NCBI RefSeq assembly: GCF_026130605.1
Contig: NZ_JANFAU010000001.1
Span: forward strand, 731,716 to 795,715
Length of the DNA stretch: 64,000 bases
Direction of reading: 5' to 3'
From: Sphingomonas lycopersici
GTDB taxonomy: Bacteria; Pseudomonadota; Alphaproteobacteria; Sphingomonadales; Sphingomonadaceae
A program made the position numbers and the translations under genes. Positions 56,724-64,000 of the stretch are shown here, piece by piece. The notes under the pieces are model-generated. The model saw only the letters and a list, made by a program, of their open reading frames with translations. It was not told where the DNA came from and searched no databases. The first letter of the stretch is position 1; every line of letters begins with the position of its first letter.

Positions 56724-58040
56724 ATGAACCGTGATCCGCGTGCGATCGTCGACGAGGCGCCGATGAGCCGGCTGCAGATCGCGGCGGTGGCGATCACCGT
56801 CGGGCTCAACGCGCTCGACGGCTTCGACGTGCTGTCGATCAGCTTCGCCGCGCCGAGCATCGCCGCCGAATGGGGCATCGACCGCAAGGTGCTGGGGATC
56901 GTGCTGTCGATGGAATTGATCGGCATGGCGGTCGGCTCGGTGCTGCTCGGCGGGGTCGCCGATCGCATCGGGCGGCGGCGCACGATCCTGGGCTGTCTCG
57001 TCGCCATGGCGATCGGCATGGCGATGGTGACGACCGCGCATGACGTCACCACGCTCTCCGTCTGGCGGCTGCTTACCGGGCTGGGGATCGGCGGGATGCT
57101 CGCGGCGATCAATGCCGCGGCGGCGGAGTTCGCCAGCGTGCGCCGGCGCAATCTTGCGCTGGCGATCATGGTGATCGGCTATCCGATCGGCGCGGTACTC
57201 GGCGGGTTGATCGCCGCGCTGCTGCTCAAGGGCGGGGATTGGCGCGCGGTGTTCGAATTCGGCGCGATCGTCACCGCCTGTTTCATCCCGCTGGTGTGGT
57301 TCTTCGTCCCGGAGCCGGTGCAATTCCTGCTCGCCAGGCGACCCCAAGGCGCGCTGGAAAAGGTGAACCGCACGCTGGCGCGTTTCGGCCATGCGCCGAT
57401 CGATGCGCTGCCGCCGGTGGAGACGGGCGCGGCGCGCGCCTCGGTCGCCGATATCCTGCGCCCCGGGCTGCTCGGCATCACATTGCTCGTCACGCTCGCC
57501 TATTTCGCGCATATCGTCAGTTTCTACTTCATCCTCAAATGGTCGCCGAAGATCGTCGTCGATCTGGGCTATCCGCCGGCGCAGGCCGCGGGGGTGCTGG
57601 TGTGGGCCAATGTCGGCGGCGCGGTGGGCGGGGCGATTTTCGGGTTGCTCGCACAGCGCTTCGCGTTGAAGCCGATGACGATCGTTGCGCTGATATTGTC
57701 TACCGTGATGGTCGCCTTGTTCGGCGCGGCGGGGGTGCGCTCGCTCGGCGGGCTCGCGGCGCTGGCGTGCATTTCCGGGCTGTTCACCAACAGCGCGGTC
57801 GTCGGGCTCTATACGATCTTCGCGCGCGCCTTCCCCGCACATGTGCGCGCGACCGGCACCGGCTTTGCGATCGGCATCGGGCGGGGCGGGGCGGCGCTGT
57901 CGCCGATCCTCGCCGGCGTGCTGTTCAGCGCCGGCCTGCCGCTCGCCGGCGTGGCGATCGCGCTCGCCGCCGGATCACTGATCGCGGCGATCGCGCTCGG
58001 CGCGCTCAAGCTGCGCTTCGCGGACGAGAAAGCGGCGTAG
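56724..58040 (+). CDS. MFS transporter, aromatic acid:H+ symporter (PcaK/VanK-like)
   Basis: A 438-residue 12-helix permease with NALDGFDVLSISFAAPSIA in helix 1 and ADRIGRRRTILG in the 2-3 loop, the AAHS signature. FFVPEPVQFLLARRP marks the central loop. It is more distant from the permeases at 1576 and 12308 than those are from each other, and closer in style to PcaK/VanK/BenK carriers. Imported aromatic acid (for example vanillate) could feed ligM. GGGGAGGAAACCAGAG precedes the ATG. Its stop is 3 bases from the stop of the convergent cupredoxin gene, leaving no room for a dedicated terminator. Confidence 0.9.
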   Translation: MNRDPRAIVDEAPMSRLQIAAVAITVGLNALDGFDVLSISFAAPSIAAEWGIDRKVLGIVLSMELIGMAVGSVLLGGVADRIGRRRTILGCLVAMAIGMAMVTTAHDVTTLSVWRLLTGLGIGGMLAAINAAAAEFASVRRRNLALAIMVIGYPIGAVLGGLIAALLLKGGDWRAVFEFGAIVTACFIPLVWFFVPEPVQFLLARRPQGALEKVNRTLARFGHAPIDALPPVETGAARASVADILRPGLLGITLLVTLAYFAHIVSFYFILKWSPKIVVDLGYPPAQAAGVLVWANVGGAVGGAIFGLLAQRFALKPMTIVALILSTVMVALFGAAGVRSLGGLAALACISGLFTNSAVVGLYTIFARAFPAHVRATGTGFAIGIGRGGAALSPILAGVLFSAGLPLAGVAIALAAGSLIAAIALGALKLRFADEKAA

Positions 58041-58043
58041 CGC

Positions 58044-58472
58044 CTATCGGATCGCCGCCAGCGCGGGCTTCAACCGCTTCGCGGCGAGCGGCGGCAGCGT
58101 GGCGGCTTGTGCCGCCGCGCGATTGGCGTTCCCGGCGATGACGAGCGCGACCATCCCCATCGCATAATGCGGCTGGCATTTGATGCCGTAGATGCCGGCC
58201 TTGGTGACCGAAAGCGTCACCTCCTTGTTGATCGCGCCCTTGATCGGCGGCGCGCCGGCGGGCCAGATCGCGGGGATCGTCTCGGCATTGTGCGAGGCGT
58301 CGGTCGGGACGAAGCGCACGGTGTCGCCGGGTTTCGCATTCACCACCATCGGCTCGAACGCCATCATCCCCGCCGCGCCGCTGTTCTTCATGTGGACGAC
58401 ATATTCCTTCGCCGCCGCCGGCGCGGCAGCGAGCGCGGCAAGGGCAAAAATGAGCGGGGACAGGCGGATCAT
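58044..58472 (-). CDS. Pseudoazurin-like cupredoxin
   Basis: A 142-residue periplasmic blue-copper protein with signal peptide (LIFALAALAAAPAAA). The copper ligands are His61 (ASHNAE), Cys99 and His102 (KCQPH) and Met107, spaced as in pseudoazurin. It carries electrons in the periplasm. It is the last gene of the minus-strand operon FAD oxidase, cytochrome c, Tat protein, cupredoxin, 16 bases after the Tat protein gene. It may accept electrons from the flavocytochrome in place of, or after, the cytochrome. It has a 30-residue Ala-rich tail beyond the cupredoxin fold. Confidence 0.87.
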   Translation of the reverse strand: MIRLSPLIFALAALAAAPAAAKEYVVHMKNSGAAGMMAFEPMVVNAKPGDTVRFVPTDASHNAETIPAIWPAGAPPIKGAINKEVTLSVTKAGIYGIKCQPHYAMGMVALVIAGNANRAAAQAATLPPLAAKRLKPALAAIR

Positions 58473-58488
58473 GCGGCGATACTCCAAC

Positions 58489-58851
58489 TCAGGACATTTC
58501 CCAGAAAAACGCGCGCGCCACGGCGAGCGGGCGTTCGGCGCGGACCCTGAGCCCGCGTTCGATCAACAGGCCACGCACCGCGATCCAGTCACTCCACCGC
58601 GTCACCCCGATGACGCGCGCGCCGCCGGGGACGAAGCCGCGCATCTCGCGCCAGAGATCGGCATGCGCGGCGGACAGGTCGATCAGGCGGGCGGGGCGAT
58701 ATCCGGCGGTCAGCCGCCGTACTGCAGGCAAGCGGAGATCTGCCACGATCACCGTCTGTGCATCGCGCGCAGCCGCCCGCGCCGCGGGCGCACCGCTCAG
58801 CGCCGCCCCCGCGATCAACCCGGTGAGCGCCTGCCGACGGTCGACGATCAC
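58489..58851 (-). CDS. Small putative Tat-exported protein of unknown function
   Basis: A 120-residue protein starting at GTG 58851, which overlaps the cytochrome stop (GTGA). The N-terminus VDRRQALTGLIAGAALSGAPAARA carries a twin-Arg and hydrophobic stretch typical of Tat signals. The mature part has alternating beta strands and helices (VIVADLRLPAVRRLTAGY, GARVIGVTRWSDWIAVRGLL) but no motif I recognise. Its conserved placement between cytochrome and cupredoxin suggests an assembly or redox-accessory role. I recall an uncharacterised pchX gene in Pseudomonas p-cresol clusters, but cannot claim homology. Confidence 0.65.
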   Translation of the reverse strand: MIVDRRQALTGLIAGAALSGAPAARAAARDAQTVIVADLRLPAVRRLTAGYRPARLIDLSAAHADLWREMRGFVPGGARVIGVTRWSDWIAVRGLLIERGLRVRAERPLAVARAFFWEMS

Positions 58852-59258
58852 CGTGCTTTCCCTTTGGCGAGATAGGCGGCGACCGCCTTGAGTTCGGCAT
58901 CGGTGATGTCGACGCGCGTCTGCGGCGGCATCGCGCCTTTGCCGTTGCGCGCCACCGCGATCACATAATCCACCGCCAGATCGTTGCGATTGGTGAGCAA
59001 CCCCATCGCCGGCGGATTGCCCGCCAGAACCTGCTGCTTGGTCAGCAAATTGGTGCCCATTCCCGCCGGTAGATGGCAATAGCCGCAACGGTGCGAGAAA
59101 ATTGCCGCCGCATCCTGCGACGCGGCGAGCCTGTCCCCGCCGCTTTCCGGCGCGCGCATCTGATAGGTCGGCGGGCCTGCGTCATGCGGGCCGCCCTGCG
59201 CCAGTGCGGCGCCGAAGCCGGCCACCGCGACGACCAGCGCGATCGCGCCGTTCCTCAT
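58848..59258 (-). CDS. Cytochrome c subunit of a 4-alkylphenol-oxidising flavocytochrome
   Basis: A 136-residue periplasmic cytochrome with a signal peptide (IALVVAVAGFGAALAQ), one heme site CGYCH (58-62) and likely Met110 ligand in GAMPPQ. Its ATG overlaps the FAD oxidase stop (ATGA). The small size and coupling to a PchF-like flavoprotein match PchC of p-cresol methylhydroxylase and the eugenol hydroxylase cytochrome, which take electrons from the covalent FAD. Electrons may then pass to the cupredoxin encoded downstream. Confidence 0.87.
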   Translation of the reverse strand: MRNGAIALVVAVAGFGAALAQGGPHDAGPPTYQMRAPESGGDRLAASQDAAAIFSHRCGYCHLPAGMGTNLLTKQQVLAGNPPAMGLLTNRNDLAVDYVIAVARNGKGAMPPQTRVDITDAELKAVAAYLAKGKAR

Positions 59259-60832
59259 GCCTTTCCTCCCCCCGAAAGATCGCGATAGGCGGCGGGCCAC
59301 ACGCCCTGCTTGCCCGGCGCGAGGATGCCGTTGGGATCCAGCGCGGTCTTCACCCGCTCGTTGAGCCGGCGCATCGCGTGGTCGTTGAAGTCGAAGGTGG
59401 CGTTGACCTTGTCCATCCAGCCGAGATGCGTGCGATATTCGGCATAGCCTGCCTTCGCCGTCTCGGTGATCAGCACGTCGAACAGCTGGCGCATCTTTGC
59501 GATCCCCGCCGCATCGTCGCGATCGTACATCAGCATGTTGACGTTGTTGGCGAAACGCCCGCCGATCGTGAAGCTTGCGTAGAAATCCACATCGGCGTCG
59601 CCGATGATCTTCCGGCTGCGCTTCAACTGATCGGTCACCGCCGCCCCGGTCGCCGGGACGACCGGGGAGAAGCCGAGATGCGCGCCGCGCCCGCCGATCC
59701 AGTCGCTCATCTGCAGCGGCACCGCGGAGGGCACCCCCATCGTGATGTCCATCGCGTTGACCGGATCGCCCTGGCGCCACCAATTTTCGACCGGCGGGGT
59801 CTTGAGGTGGCGCGCCATCGCCGCTTTCACCACATCGGCGCGCGCCTTGACGATGCCCTCGTCGCCGTAGAGCCGCAACGCGACCTGCCAGTAACCGAGC
59901 TTATATTGCGTCAGCAGTTCCTTGACGCGCCATTCGGGGATCGCACCGGGCTTGTCCCAGAAATCGCGGCGCTGCCCCTTGAGCACGATCTTGCCCAGCC
60001 ATGAGGGGATGAAGATCGACTGATCGACCACGCCGGCGATCTTGAGCGGCGCGAGCGTATCGATCACCCAGCCGATATCGCCTTCCTCGGGAATGTCCCA
60101 GATCAGTTCCAGCGAGGTTTCCGGCGCGGGCATCAGCCACACGCCGGCCTTGGTGACGATCCCCATATTGGATTGCGAGAACATCAGATCCCAGGTCGGG
60201 CCATAGCCGAAGGGGAAGACGTGCCACGCCTTGTTGTTGGCCATCGCGCCGAGCCCGGTGCGGACGAGATCGCCGTCGGGCAACACCGCCTCTATCCCGC
60301 ACAGATTGCGGGCGTTGAGGCCATAAGGGGTGTAGCCGATCCCGTGATCCAGCGCATTGCCGATCACCGAGCCCCAGGCGTTGCCGGGCACCGACATCCA
60401 GAGCGGGGTTTTGGTGCGCTGGAGATGCTCGTACAGGTCGAAGAAGCCGACCCCCGGCTCGAGCACGGCATAGCCGAGCGCGGCATCCACCTCGAGGATG
60501 CGGTTCATCCGGCCCAGATCGAGCACGATCGATCCGGGCAGGCGCGGCGCGGCGGTGCCATAGCCGAGGTTCTTGCCGCGGCTGACCGGCCATAGCGGCG
60601 TCTTGTAGCGGTTGGCGAGGCGAACGATCGCGCGCACTTCCTCCACGCTCGCCGGGGATATTGCGGCGGAGGGCGGCCATTGCGCGGCGTCGCCGGGCGC
60701 ATAGACGTCCGAATAAGCGTCGCGATCCTCGTCGCTGGACAGCACCCAGCCGGGGCCGACCACCGAGGCGAAATCCTTCAGCGCGGTCTGGAACTGCGCG
60801 GGCGTCAGATGGGGAGGGAGCTTGAGCTCCAC
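59255..60832 (-). CDS. FAD-linked 4-alkylphenol oxidase/dehydrogenase (VAO / PchF / eugenol hydroxylase family)
   Basis: A 525-residue PCMH-fold flavoprotein. The N-terminal FAD domain shows PVSRGKNLGYG, GSIVLDLGRMNRILEVD, LEPGVGFFDLYEHL and GNALDHGIGYTPYG; the C-terminal cap ends with DPNGILAPGKQGVWP. The family dehydrogenates 4-alkylphenols to quinone methides, giving benzylic alcohols by water addition or alkenes. Known members handle p-cresol, eugenol, vanillyl alcohol or alkylguaiacols. The paired cytochrome indicates a dehydrogenase rather than an oxidase. There is no signal peptide on this subunit, as I recall for PchF. A motif B site lies 21-38 bases upstream of the ATG, tying it to the oxygenase/PQQ dehydrogenase genes near 21-34 kb. 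Confidence 0.89.
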   Translation of the reverse strand: MELKLPPHLTPAQFQTALKDFASVVGPGWVLSSDEDRDAYSDVYAPGDAAQWPPSAAISPASVEEVRAIVRLANRYKTPLWPVSRGKNLGYGTAAPRLPGSIVLDLGRMNRILEVDAALGYAVLEPGVGFFDLYEHLQRTKTPLWMSVPGNAWGSVIGNALDHGIGYTPYGLNARNLCGIEAVLPDGDLVRTGLGAMANNKAWHVFPFGYGPTWDLMFSQSNMGIVTKAGVWLMPAPETSLELIWDIPEEGDIGWVIDTLAPLKIAGVVDQSIFIPSWLGKIVLKGQRRDFWDKPGAIPEWRVKELLTQYKLGYWQVALRLYGDEGIVKARADVVKAAMARHLKTPPVENWWRQGDPVNAMDITMGVPSAVPLQMSDWIGGRGAHLGFSPVVPATGAAVTDQLKRSRKIIGDADVDFYASFTIGGRFANNVNMLMYDRDDAAGIAKMRQLFDVLITETAKAGYAEYRTHLGWMDKVNATFDFNDHAMRRLNERVKTALDPNGILAPGKQGVWPAAYRDLSGGGKA

Positions 60833-60852
60833 GGTCGATCCTCTCGCTAACA

Positions 60853-60870
60853 GTAACGGTCGTTATAATT
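60853..60870 (+). promoter_or_regulatory. Motif B operator upstream of flavocytochrome operon
   Basis: GTAACGGTCGTTATAATT matches the 27075 copy at 15 of 18 positions. It lies 21-38 bases upstream of the FAD oxidase ATG. This is the only motif B site outside 21-31.5 kb; it is about 29 kb from the nearest other copy and links the two regions into one proposed regulon. Confidence 0.58.
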
Positions 60871-60971
60871 GACGTGACCGTTGCGGCGGCGCTTGTCAAG
60901 CGGGCGTGCGTCGACCGCGACAGGAATCCCTACCGTGCGATAACGATATCTGAGGAGCGCCGGCGGCGTCG

Positions 60972-61418
60972 CTATTCGTGGATCAGGCGCAGCAACCGCA
61001 CGAGCGTTGCGGTTTCTTCCTTCGTGAAGCGCGCTTTCAACCACGCTTCATGCTCGAGGATGCAGTTGCGCGCGGCGAGCAGCGCATCGCGGCCCGCATC
61101 GGTGAGATGCAGCTGCAGCCGCCGCCGGTCGCCCTGCGCCCCGCCGCGCTCGACGAAGCCGCGTTTTTGCAGCCGATTGATGATCGCCATCACCGTCGCG
61201 CGGTCCATCTGCAGCCGGCGGCCGATATCCGCCTGCGCGATATCGGGATTGTCGTCGATCAGCCACAGCGCCGAAACCTGCTTCTGCGTCAGCCCCAGAT
61301 CGCCGAAGGTTTCGGTGAAGTGCCGATAGACTGCGCCATGAGCCAGCCGGATATGGAATCCGACGATCTCGTCGATTTCCCCCAGCGCGCCACTCTCCGT
61401 CCCAACCAGGTGATTCAT
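60972..61418 (-). CDS. MarR family transcriptional regulator
   Basis: A 148-residue MarR protein: ALWLIDDNPDIAQADIGRRL and MDRATVMAIINRLQKRGFVER form the DNA-binding helices, and GGAQGDRRRLQLHLT the wing. The N-terminal helix HIRLAHGAVYRHFTETFGDL resembles regulators of hydroxycinnamate and protocatechuate-type pathways. I chose the ATG at 61418. It is divergent from the lsdA-type gene with motif C between them, so it is the leading candidate for motif C binding; it may also influence the flavocytochrome operon 139 bases downstream. The ligand is unknown. Confidence 0.87.
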   Translation of the reverse strand: MNHLVGTESGALGEIDEIVGFHIRLAHGAVYRHFTETFGDLGLTQKQVSALWLIDDNPDIAQADIGRRLQMDRATVMAIINRLQKRGFVERGGAQGDRRRLQLHLTDAGRDALLAARNCILEHEAWLKARFTKEETATLVRLLRLIHE

Positions 61419-61472
61419 CCTAACAGGATGGGCTTGCACCGGGGCACGGTCAATCGGCGCGGTTGAAAAAAT

Positions 61473-61490
61473 GTTTGTCTTGCATACAAT
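61473..61490 (+). promoter_or_regulatory. Motif C reference site upstream of lsdA-type gene
   Basis: GTTTGTCTTGCATACAAT has TTGT and ACAA half-sites seven bases apart. It sits 33 bases upstream of the GTG at 61523 and 55 from the MarR ATG at 61418. Other copies are at 55940, 54147, 54039 and 44503. Confidence 0.55.
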
Positions 61491-61522
61491 GCCGTGGACA
61501 ACAGCAATGGAGAGGATCGGCC

Positions 61523-63007
61523 GTGGCGCATTTCCCGGACACGCCGTCGTTCACCGGATTCAACACGCCGTCGCGGATCGAGGCGGATATCGCCGATCTC
61601 GACGTGACGGGCGCGATCCCGCCCGAGCTCGACGGGGCCTTTTATCGCGTCCAGCCCGATCCGCAGTTCCCGCCGCGGCTGGGGGACGATATCGCTTTCA
61701 ACGGCGACGGCATGATCACGATGTTTCACTTCAGGCACGGCCGCGTCGATTTCCGCCAGCGCTGGGCGCGGACCGACAAGTGGAAGCTGGAGCATGACGC
61801 CGGCGAGGGGCTGTTCGGCGCCTATCGCAATCCGCTGACCGACGACGCGCGGGTGAAAGGCCGTATCCGCGGCACCGCCAACACCAATGCCTTCATCTAC
61901 GGCGGCAAATTATATGCGTTGAAGGAGGATTCGCCCGCGCTGGTGATGGACCCGGCAACGCTGGAGACCGAGGGATATACCTGGTTCAACGGCGCGATGA
62001 CCGGCCAGACCTTCACCGCGCATCCCAAGATCGATCCTGAGACGGGCGACATGATCGCCTTCGGCTACGCGGCGAAGGGCGTGCTGACGCGCGAGATGAC
62101 CTATTATGTCGTCTCGCCCGAGGGCGAATTGAAGCAGGAGCTATGGTTCGAGCCGCCTTATTACGCGATGATGCACGATTTCGCGATCACCCCCGATTAC
62201 GCGCTGTTCCATGTCGTGCCGTCGACCTCGAACTGGGAGCGGCTGGAAAAGGGGCTGCCGCATTTCGGCTTCGACACGACGCTGCCGGTCTATCTCGGCG
62301 TCCTGCCGCGCCGGCCGGGTACGACCGCCGCCGACATACGCTGGTTCAAGCGCGATAATTGCTTCGCCAGCCATGTGATGAACGCGTTTCAGGAGGGGAC
62401 AAAGATCCACTTCGACACCCCCGAGGCGAAGAACAACATGTTCCCGTTCTTCCCGGACATCCACGGCGCGCCGTTCAAGCCGATGGAGGCGGCGAGCTAT
62501 CTTACGCGCTGGACGGTGGATATGGCGTCGAACGGCGACGCGTTCGAAAAGGTCGAGCGGCTGACCGATATGATCGGCGAATTCCCGCGGATCGACGATC
62601 GCCGCACCGGGCTTTCCTACCGCTACGGCTGGATGCTGGTGATCGACCCCGCCAAGCCGGTCGAGCTCAAGGGCGGCAGCGCGGCAGGGATGGTGATGAA
62701 CACGCTGGGGCTGATCGATCACGAAACGGGGCGTGAGCAGAAATGGTGGTGCGGCGCGTCGTCGTCGTTGCAGGAGCCATGCTTCATCCCGCGCCACAAG
62801 GATGCGGCGGAGGGCGACGGCTGGATCGTCCAGGTGTGCAACCGGCTGGAGGAGCACCGATCCGATCTGCTGCTGTTCGACGCGCTTGATATCGAAAAGG
62901 GGCCGATCGCCGAAATCCATATCCCGATCCGGCTGCGCTTCGGGCTGCACGGCAATTGGGCCGATGCCGCAGAGATCGGGGTGGCCGGCCAGGGCGGACA
63001 ACATTGA
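61523..63007 (+). CDS. lsdA: Lignostilbene alpha,beta-dioxygenase LsdA
   Basis: A 494-residue carotenoid-cleavage-type oxygenase with close agreement to LsdA of Sphingomonas paucimobilis TMY1009 as I recall it: AHFPDTP, QFPPR--DD-AFNGDGM, FGAYRNPLTDDA, RGTANTN and PHFGFDTTLPV-LGV. Iron ligands are His167, His218, His284 and His476; phenolate-binding Tyr101 and Lys134 are conserved. It splits the central double bond of 4-hydroxystilbenes from lignin beta-1 or beta-5 units, giving two aromatic aldehydes such as vanillin. The start is GTG 61523 (VAHFPDT) after GGAGAGGATC. It is divergent from a MarR gene across motif C. It is much closer to LsdA than the paralogue at 27096. Confidence 0.92.
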   Translation: MAHFPDTPSFTGFNTPSRIEADIADLDVTGAIPPELDGAFYRVQPDPQFPPRLGDDIAFNGDGMITMFHFRHGRVDFRQRWARTDKWKLEHDAGEGLFGAYRNPLTDDARVKGRIRGTANTNAFIYGGKLYALKEDSPALVMDPATLETEGYTWFNGAMTGQTFTAHPKIDPETGDMIAFGYAAKGVLTREMTYYVVSPEGELKQELWFEPPYYAMMHDFAITPDYALFHVVPSTSNWERLEKGLPHFGFDTTLPVYLGVLPRRPGTTAADIRWFKRDNCFASHVMNAFQEGTKIHFDTPEAKNNMFPFFPDIHGAPFKPMEAASYLTRWTVDMASNGDAFEKVERLTDMIGEFPRIDDRRTGLSYRYGWMLVIDPAKPVELKGGSAAGMVMNTLGLIDHETGREQKWWCGASSSLQEPCFIPRHKDAAEGDGWIVQVCNRLEEHRSDLLLFDALDIEKGPIAEIHIPIRLRFGLHGNWADAAEIGVAGQGGQH

Positions 63008-63027
63008 GCCGTTCGGGCCTCGCAATC

Positions 63028-63060
63028 CGTCACCCCCCCCGGCCCAGGGCGGGGGTGACG
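63028..63060. terminator. GC-rich hairpin between lsdA-type and MFS genes
   Basis: CGTCACCCCC (63028-63037) and GGGGGTGACG (63051-63060) form a 10-bp perfect stem around a 13-base loop, 20 bases past the lsdA stop. The convergent MFS gene ends at 63116. A smaller dyad GACCC-TAG-GGGTC follows at 63104-63116. There is no T-run. It is the same hairpin style as in other convergent gaps here. Confidence 0.55.
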
Positions 63061-63115
63061 GGGGAGGTTGGCGGCGTTCTACCCGAAATAACTGACGTCG
63101 ATCGACCCTAGGGGT

Positions 63116-64000
63116 CTAAACCGGCTCGCCCGCGGCACGGGTCCGTTCCAGCAGCCGCGCCTGATCGCGCGCGACGCGCCACCCGAGCGCGATCAGCATC
63201 GCGACGATCGCCGGCGCGACCCAGTTGATCGAGAGGATCGCGGCGCCGAGATCGCCGTGGTTCGCGTCGCTGATCAGCCCCACCGCATAAGGCCCGATTC
63301 CGAGCCCGGTGATCGTCGACACGACGATATAGGTGCTGGAGGTGATCCCGCGCATCCGCGGCAGCACCTGTTCGAACATCACCGCATAGAGCGGCGGCAG
63401 CCACATCGTCAGCACGACGCTGTACAGCGTGAAGCGCAGGTAGAAGGTGGCGGCATCGGGCGCGCGATAGACCCAGAGCGCAATGAGCGGCGACAGGCCG
63501 AGCGAGAACAAGGTCACCCACACCCGCCGCGCGGGCCGCCCGCCGCTCAGCCGATCCGACAAAGGACCCGATATCAGCGGCCCGGCGACCCCGATCGCGG
63601 CGCTGAGCAGCCCGAACTGGAGCCCGGTCATCGCGGGCGACAGGCCATAGGATTTCATCAGGAACGAGGGCGTGAAGCCCATCACCCCGTAATTGATCAC
63701 CCCCTGGAGCGAGCCGATCGCGATGCACAGAAGCAGCGACGGGGACGAGAAAGCGGCGAAGGTCGGCGGATCGTCGCGGTGCAGCGCCTGCGCCAGGTTG
63801 ACGAGGACGAACAAGCCGAAGCCGATCACGCTCCATTGCAGCATATGCGCGCTGACGGTCACGCCGCCGAGCACCAGCGGCGGGCGCGGCGACAATGTTT
63901 CGGTCCAGCGGATCGCGGTGATCGCCCCGGCGACGATCAGCGCCAACGCGACGAGGTTGATCAGCCAGTCGCGCGGCGCCGCGCGCCGCCGGCCGAGCGC
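63116..64000 (-). CDS. MFS transporter, partial at window edge
   Basis: The C-terminal 294 residues of a permease are visible; the N-terminal half lies beyond the window. Hydrophobic helices are evident (ALIVAGAITAIRW, MLQWSVIGFGLFVLVNL, LLLCIAIGSLQGVINYGVMGF), and the loop GPLSDRLSGGRPARR is the second-half MFS signature. The segment GYGVMGFTPSFLMKSYG-like and late GITSSTYIVVSTITGLGIGPY recall the spinster/sugar-phosphate-type MFS carriers common in sphingomonads rather than the AAHS group of the other three permeases. Cargo unknown; it is convergent with lsdA. Confidence 0.8.
   Translation of the reverse strand, partial: ALGRRRAAPRDWLINLVALALIVAGAITAIRWTETLSPRPPLVLGGVTVSAHMLQWSVIGFGLFVLVNLAQALHRDDPPTFAAFSSPSLLLCIAIGSLQGVINYGVMGFTPSFLMKSYGLSPAMTGLQFGLLSAAIGVAGPLISGPLSDRLSGGRPARRVWVTLFSLGLSPLIALWVYRAPDAATFYLRFTLYSVVLTMWLPPLYAVMFEQVLPRMRGITSSTYIVVSTITGLGIGPYAVGLISDANHGDLGAAILSINWVAPAIVAMLIALGWRVARDQARLLERTRAAGEPV

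Noticed and set aside
55941..57842. 633-codon minus-strand frame opposite the SnoaL and MFS genes
   Set aside because: The plus strand shows AAHS permease helices and motifs; the minus-strand product is polar, low in hydrophobics and unrecognisable.

Overview
The window reads as a chromosomal stretch of a high-GC alphaproteobacterium of the sphingomonad group (Sphingomonas, Sphingobium or Novosphingobium type). The reasons are four large TonB-dependent receptors, close relatives of the Sphingobium SYK-6 lignin enzymes LigF, LigG, LigM and LsdA, sphingomonad-style intergenic hairpin repeats, and dense gene packing with many 4-nt start/stop overlaps. I see 57 protein genes, two of them cut by the window edges, plus one possible leader peptide. 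I see no rRNA, tRNA, CRISPR array, integrase or insertion sequence. No gap between genes exceeds 300 bases. Nearly everything looks like catabolism of lignin-derived or related aromatic compounds, with its uptake and local regulators.

Positions 1-17,300 hold two related uptake/regulation cassettes, each with a TonB receptor, an AAHS-type MFS permease and a MarR regulator, but with different enzymes. The first has aconitase X, an IlvD/Edd dehydratase and an FAD oxidoreductase. The second has a TfdA-like 2-oxoglutarate oxygenase, a hydroxypyruvate/glyoxylate reductase and a glycerate kinase. A 17-bp motif recurs at their promoters (motif A). Positions 17,300-24,600 hold a hydrolase plus a divergent LigM-like protein, an IclR regulator, a MarR/SnoaL/SnoaL/SDR/DUF3237 operon, and a Rieske oxygenase with a divergent TetR regulator.

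Positions 24,600-34,600 hold a TonB receptor, a lignostilbene-dioxygenase-family enzyme, a MarR regulator, an aldehyde dehydrogenase, a SnoaL-like protein, an NmrA-like reductase and a quinohemoprotein dehydrogenase. A palindrome (motif B) sits at their promoters, at the SnoaL/SDR operon, and at a distant flavocytochrome operon near 60.8 kb. Positions 34,700-42,300 form a beta-aryl-ether locus: aldehyde dehydrogenase, ligG, ligF, a Nu-class GST, a CmcJ-like putative oxygenase, a beta-keto acid cleavage enzyme and a LigD/LigL-type SDR. A plausible flow is ether cleavage, glutathione removal, side-chain oxidation to an aroyl-acetate and CoA-dependent cleavage.

Positions 42,300-54,000 are a long minus-strand run: TonB receptor, two overlapping GSTs resembling a heterodimeric etherase pair, an acyl-CoA synthetase, a PQQ dehydrogenase, an amidohydrolase, an SDR, ligM and a hydrolase. 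Positions 54,000-64,000 hold a second CmcJ-like gene, an SDR, a SnoaL protein, an MFS permease, a cupredoxin/Tat-protein/cytochrome c/4-alkylphenol-oxidase operon, a MarR regulator, an lsdA-type gene and a partial MFS gene. A third motif (motif C) recurs through 44.5-61.5 kb. Pathway assignments and regulator-motif pairings are inference from sequence; enzyme families are well supported.
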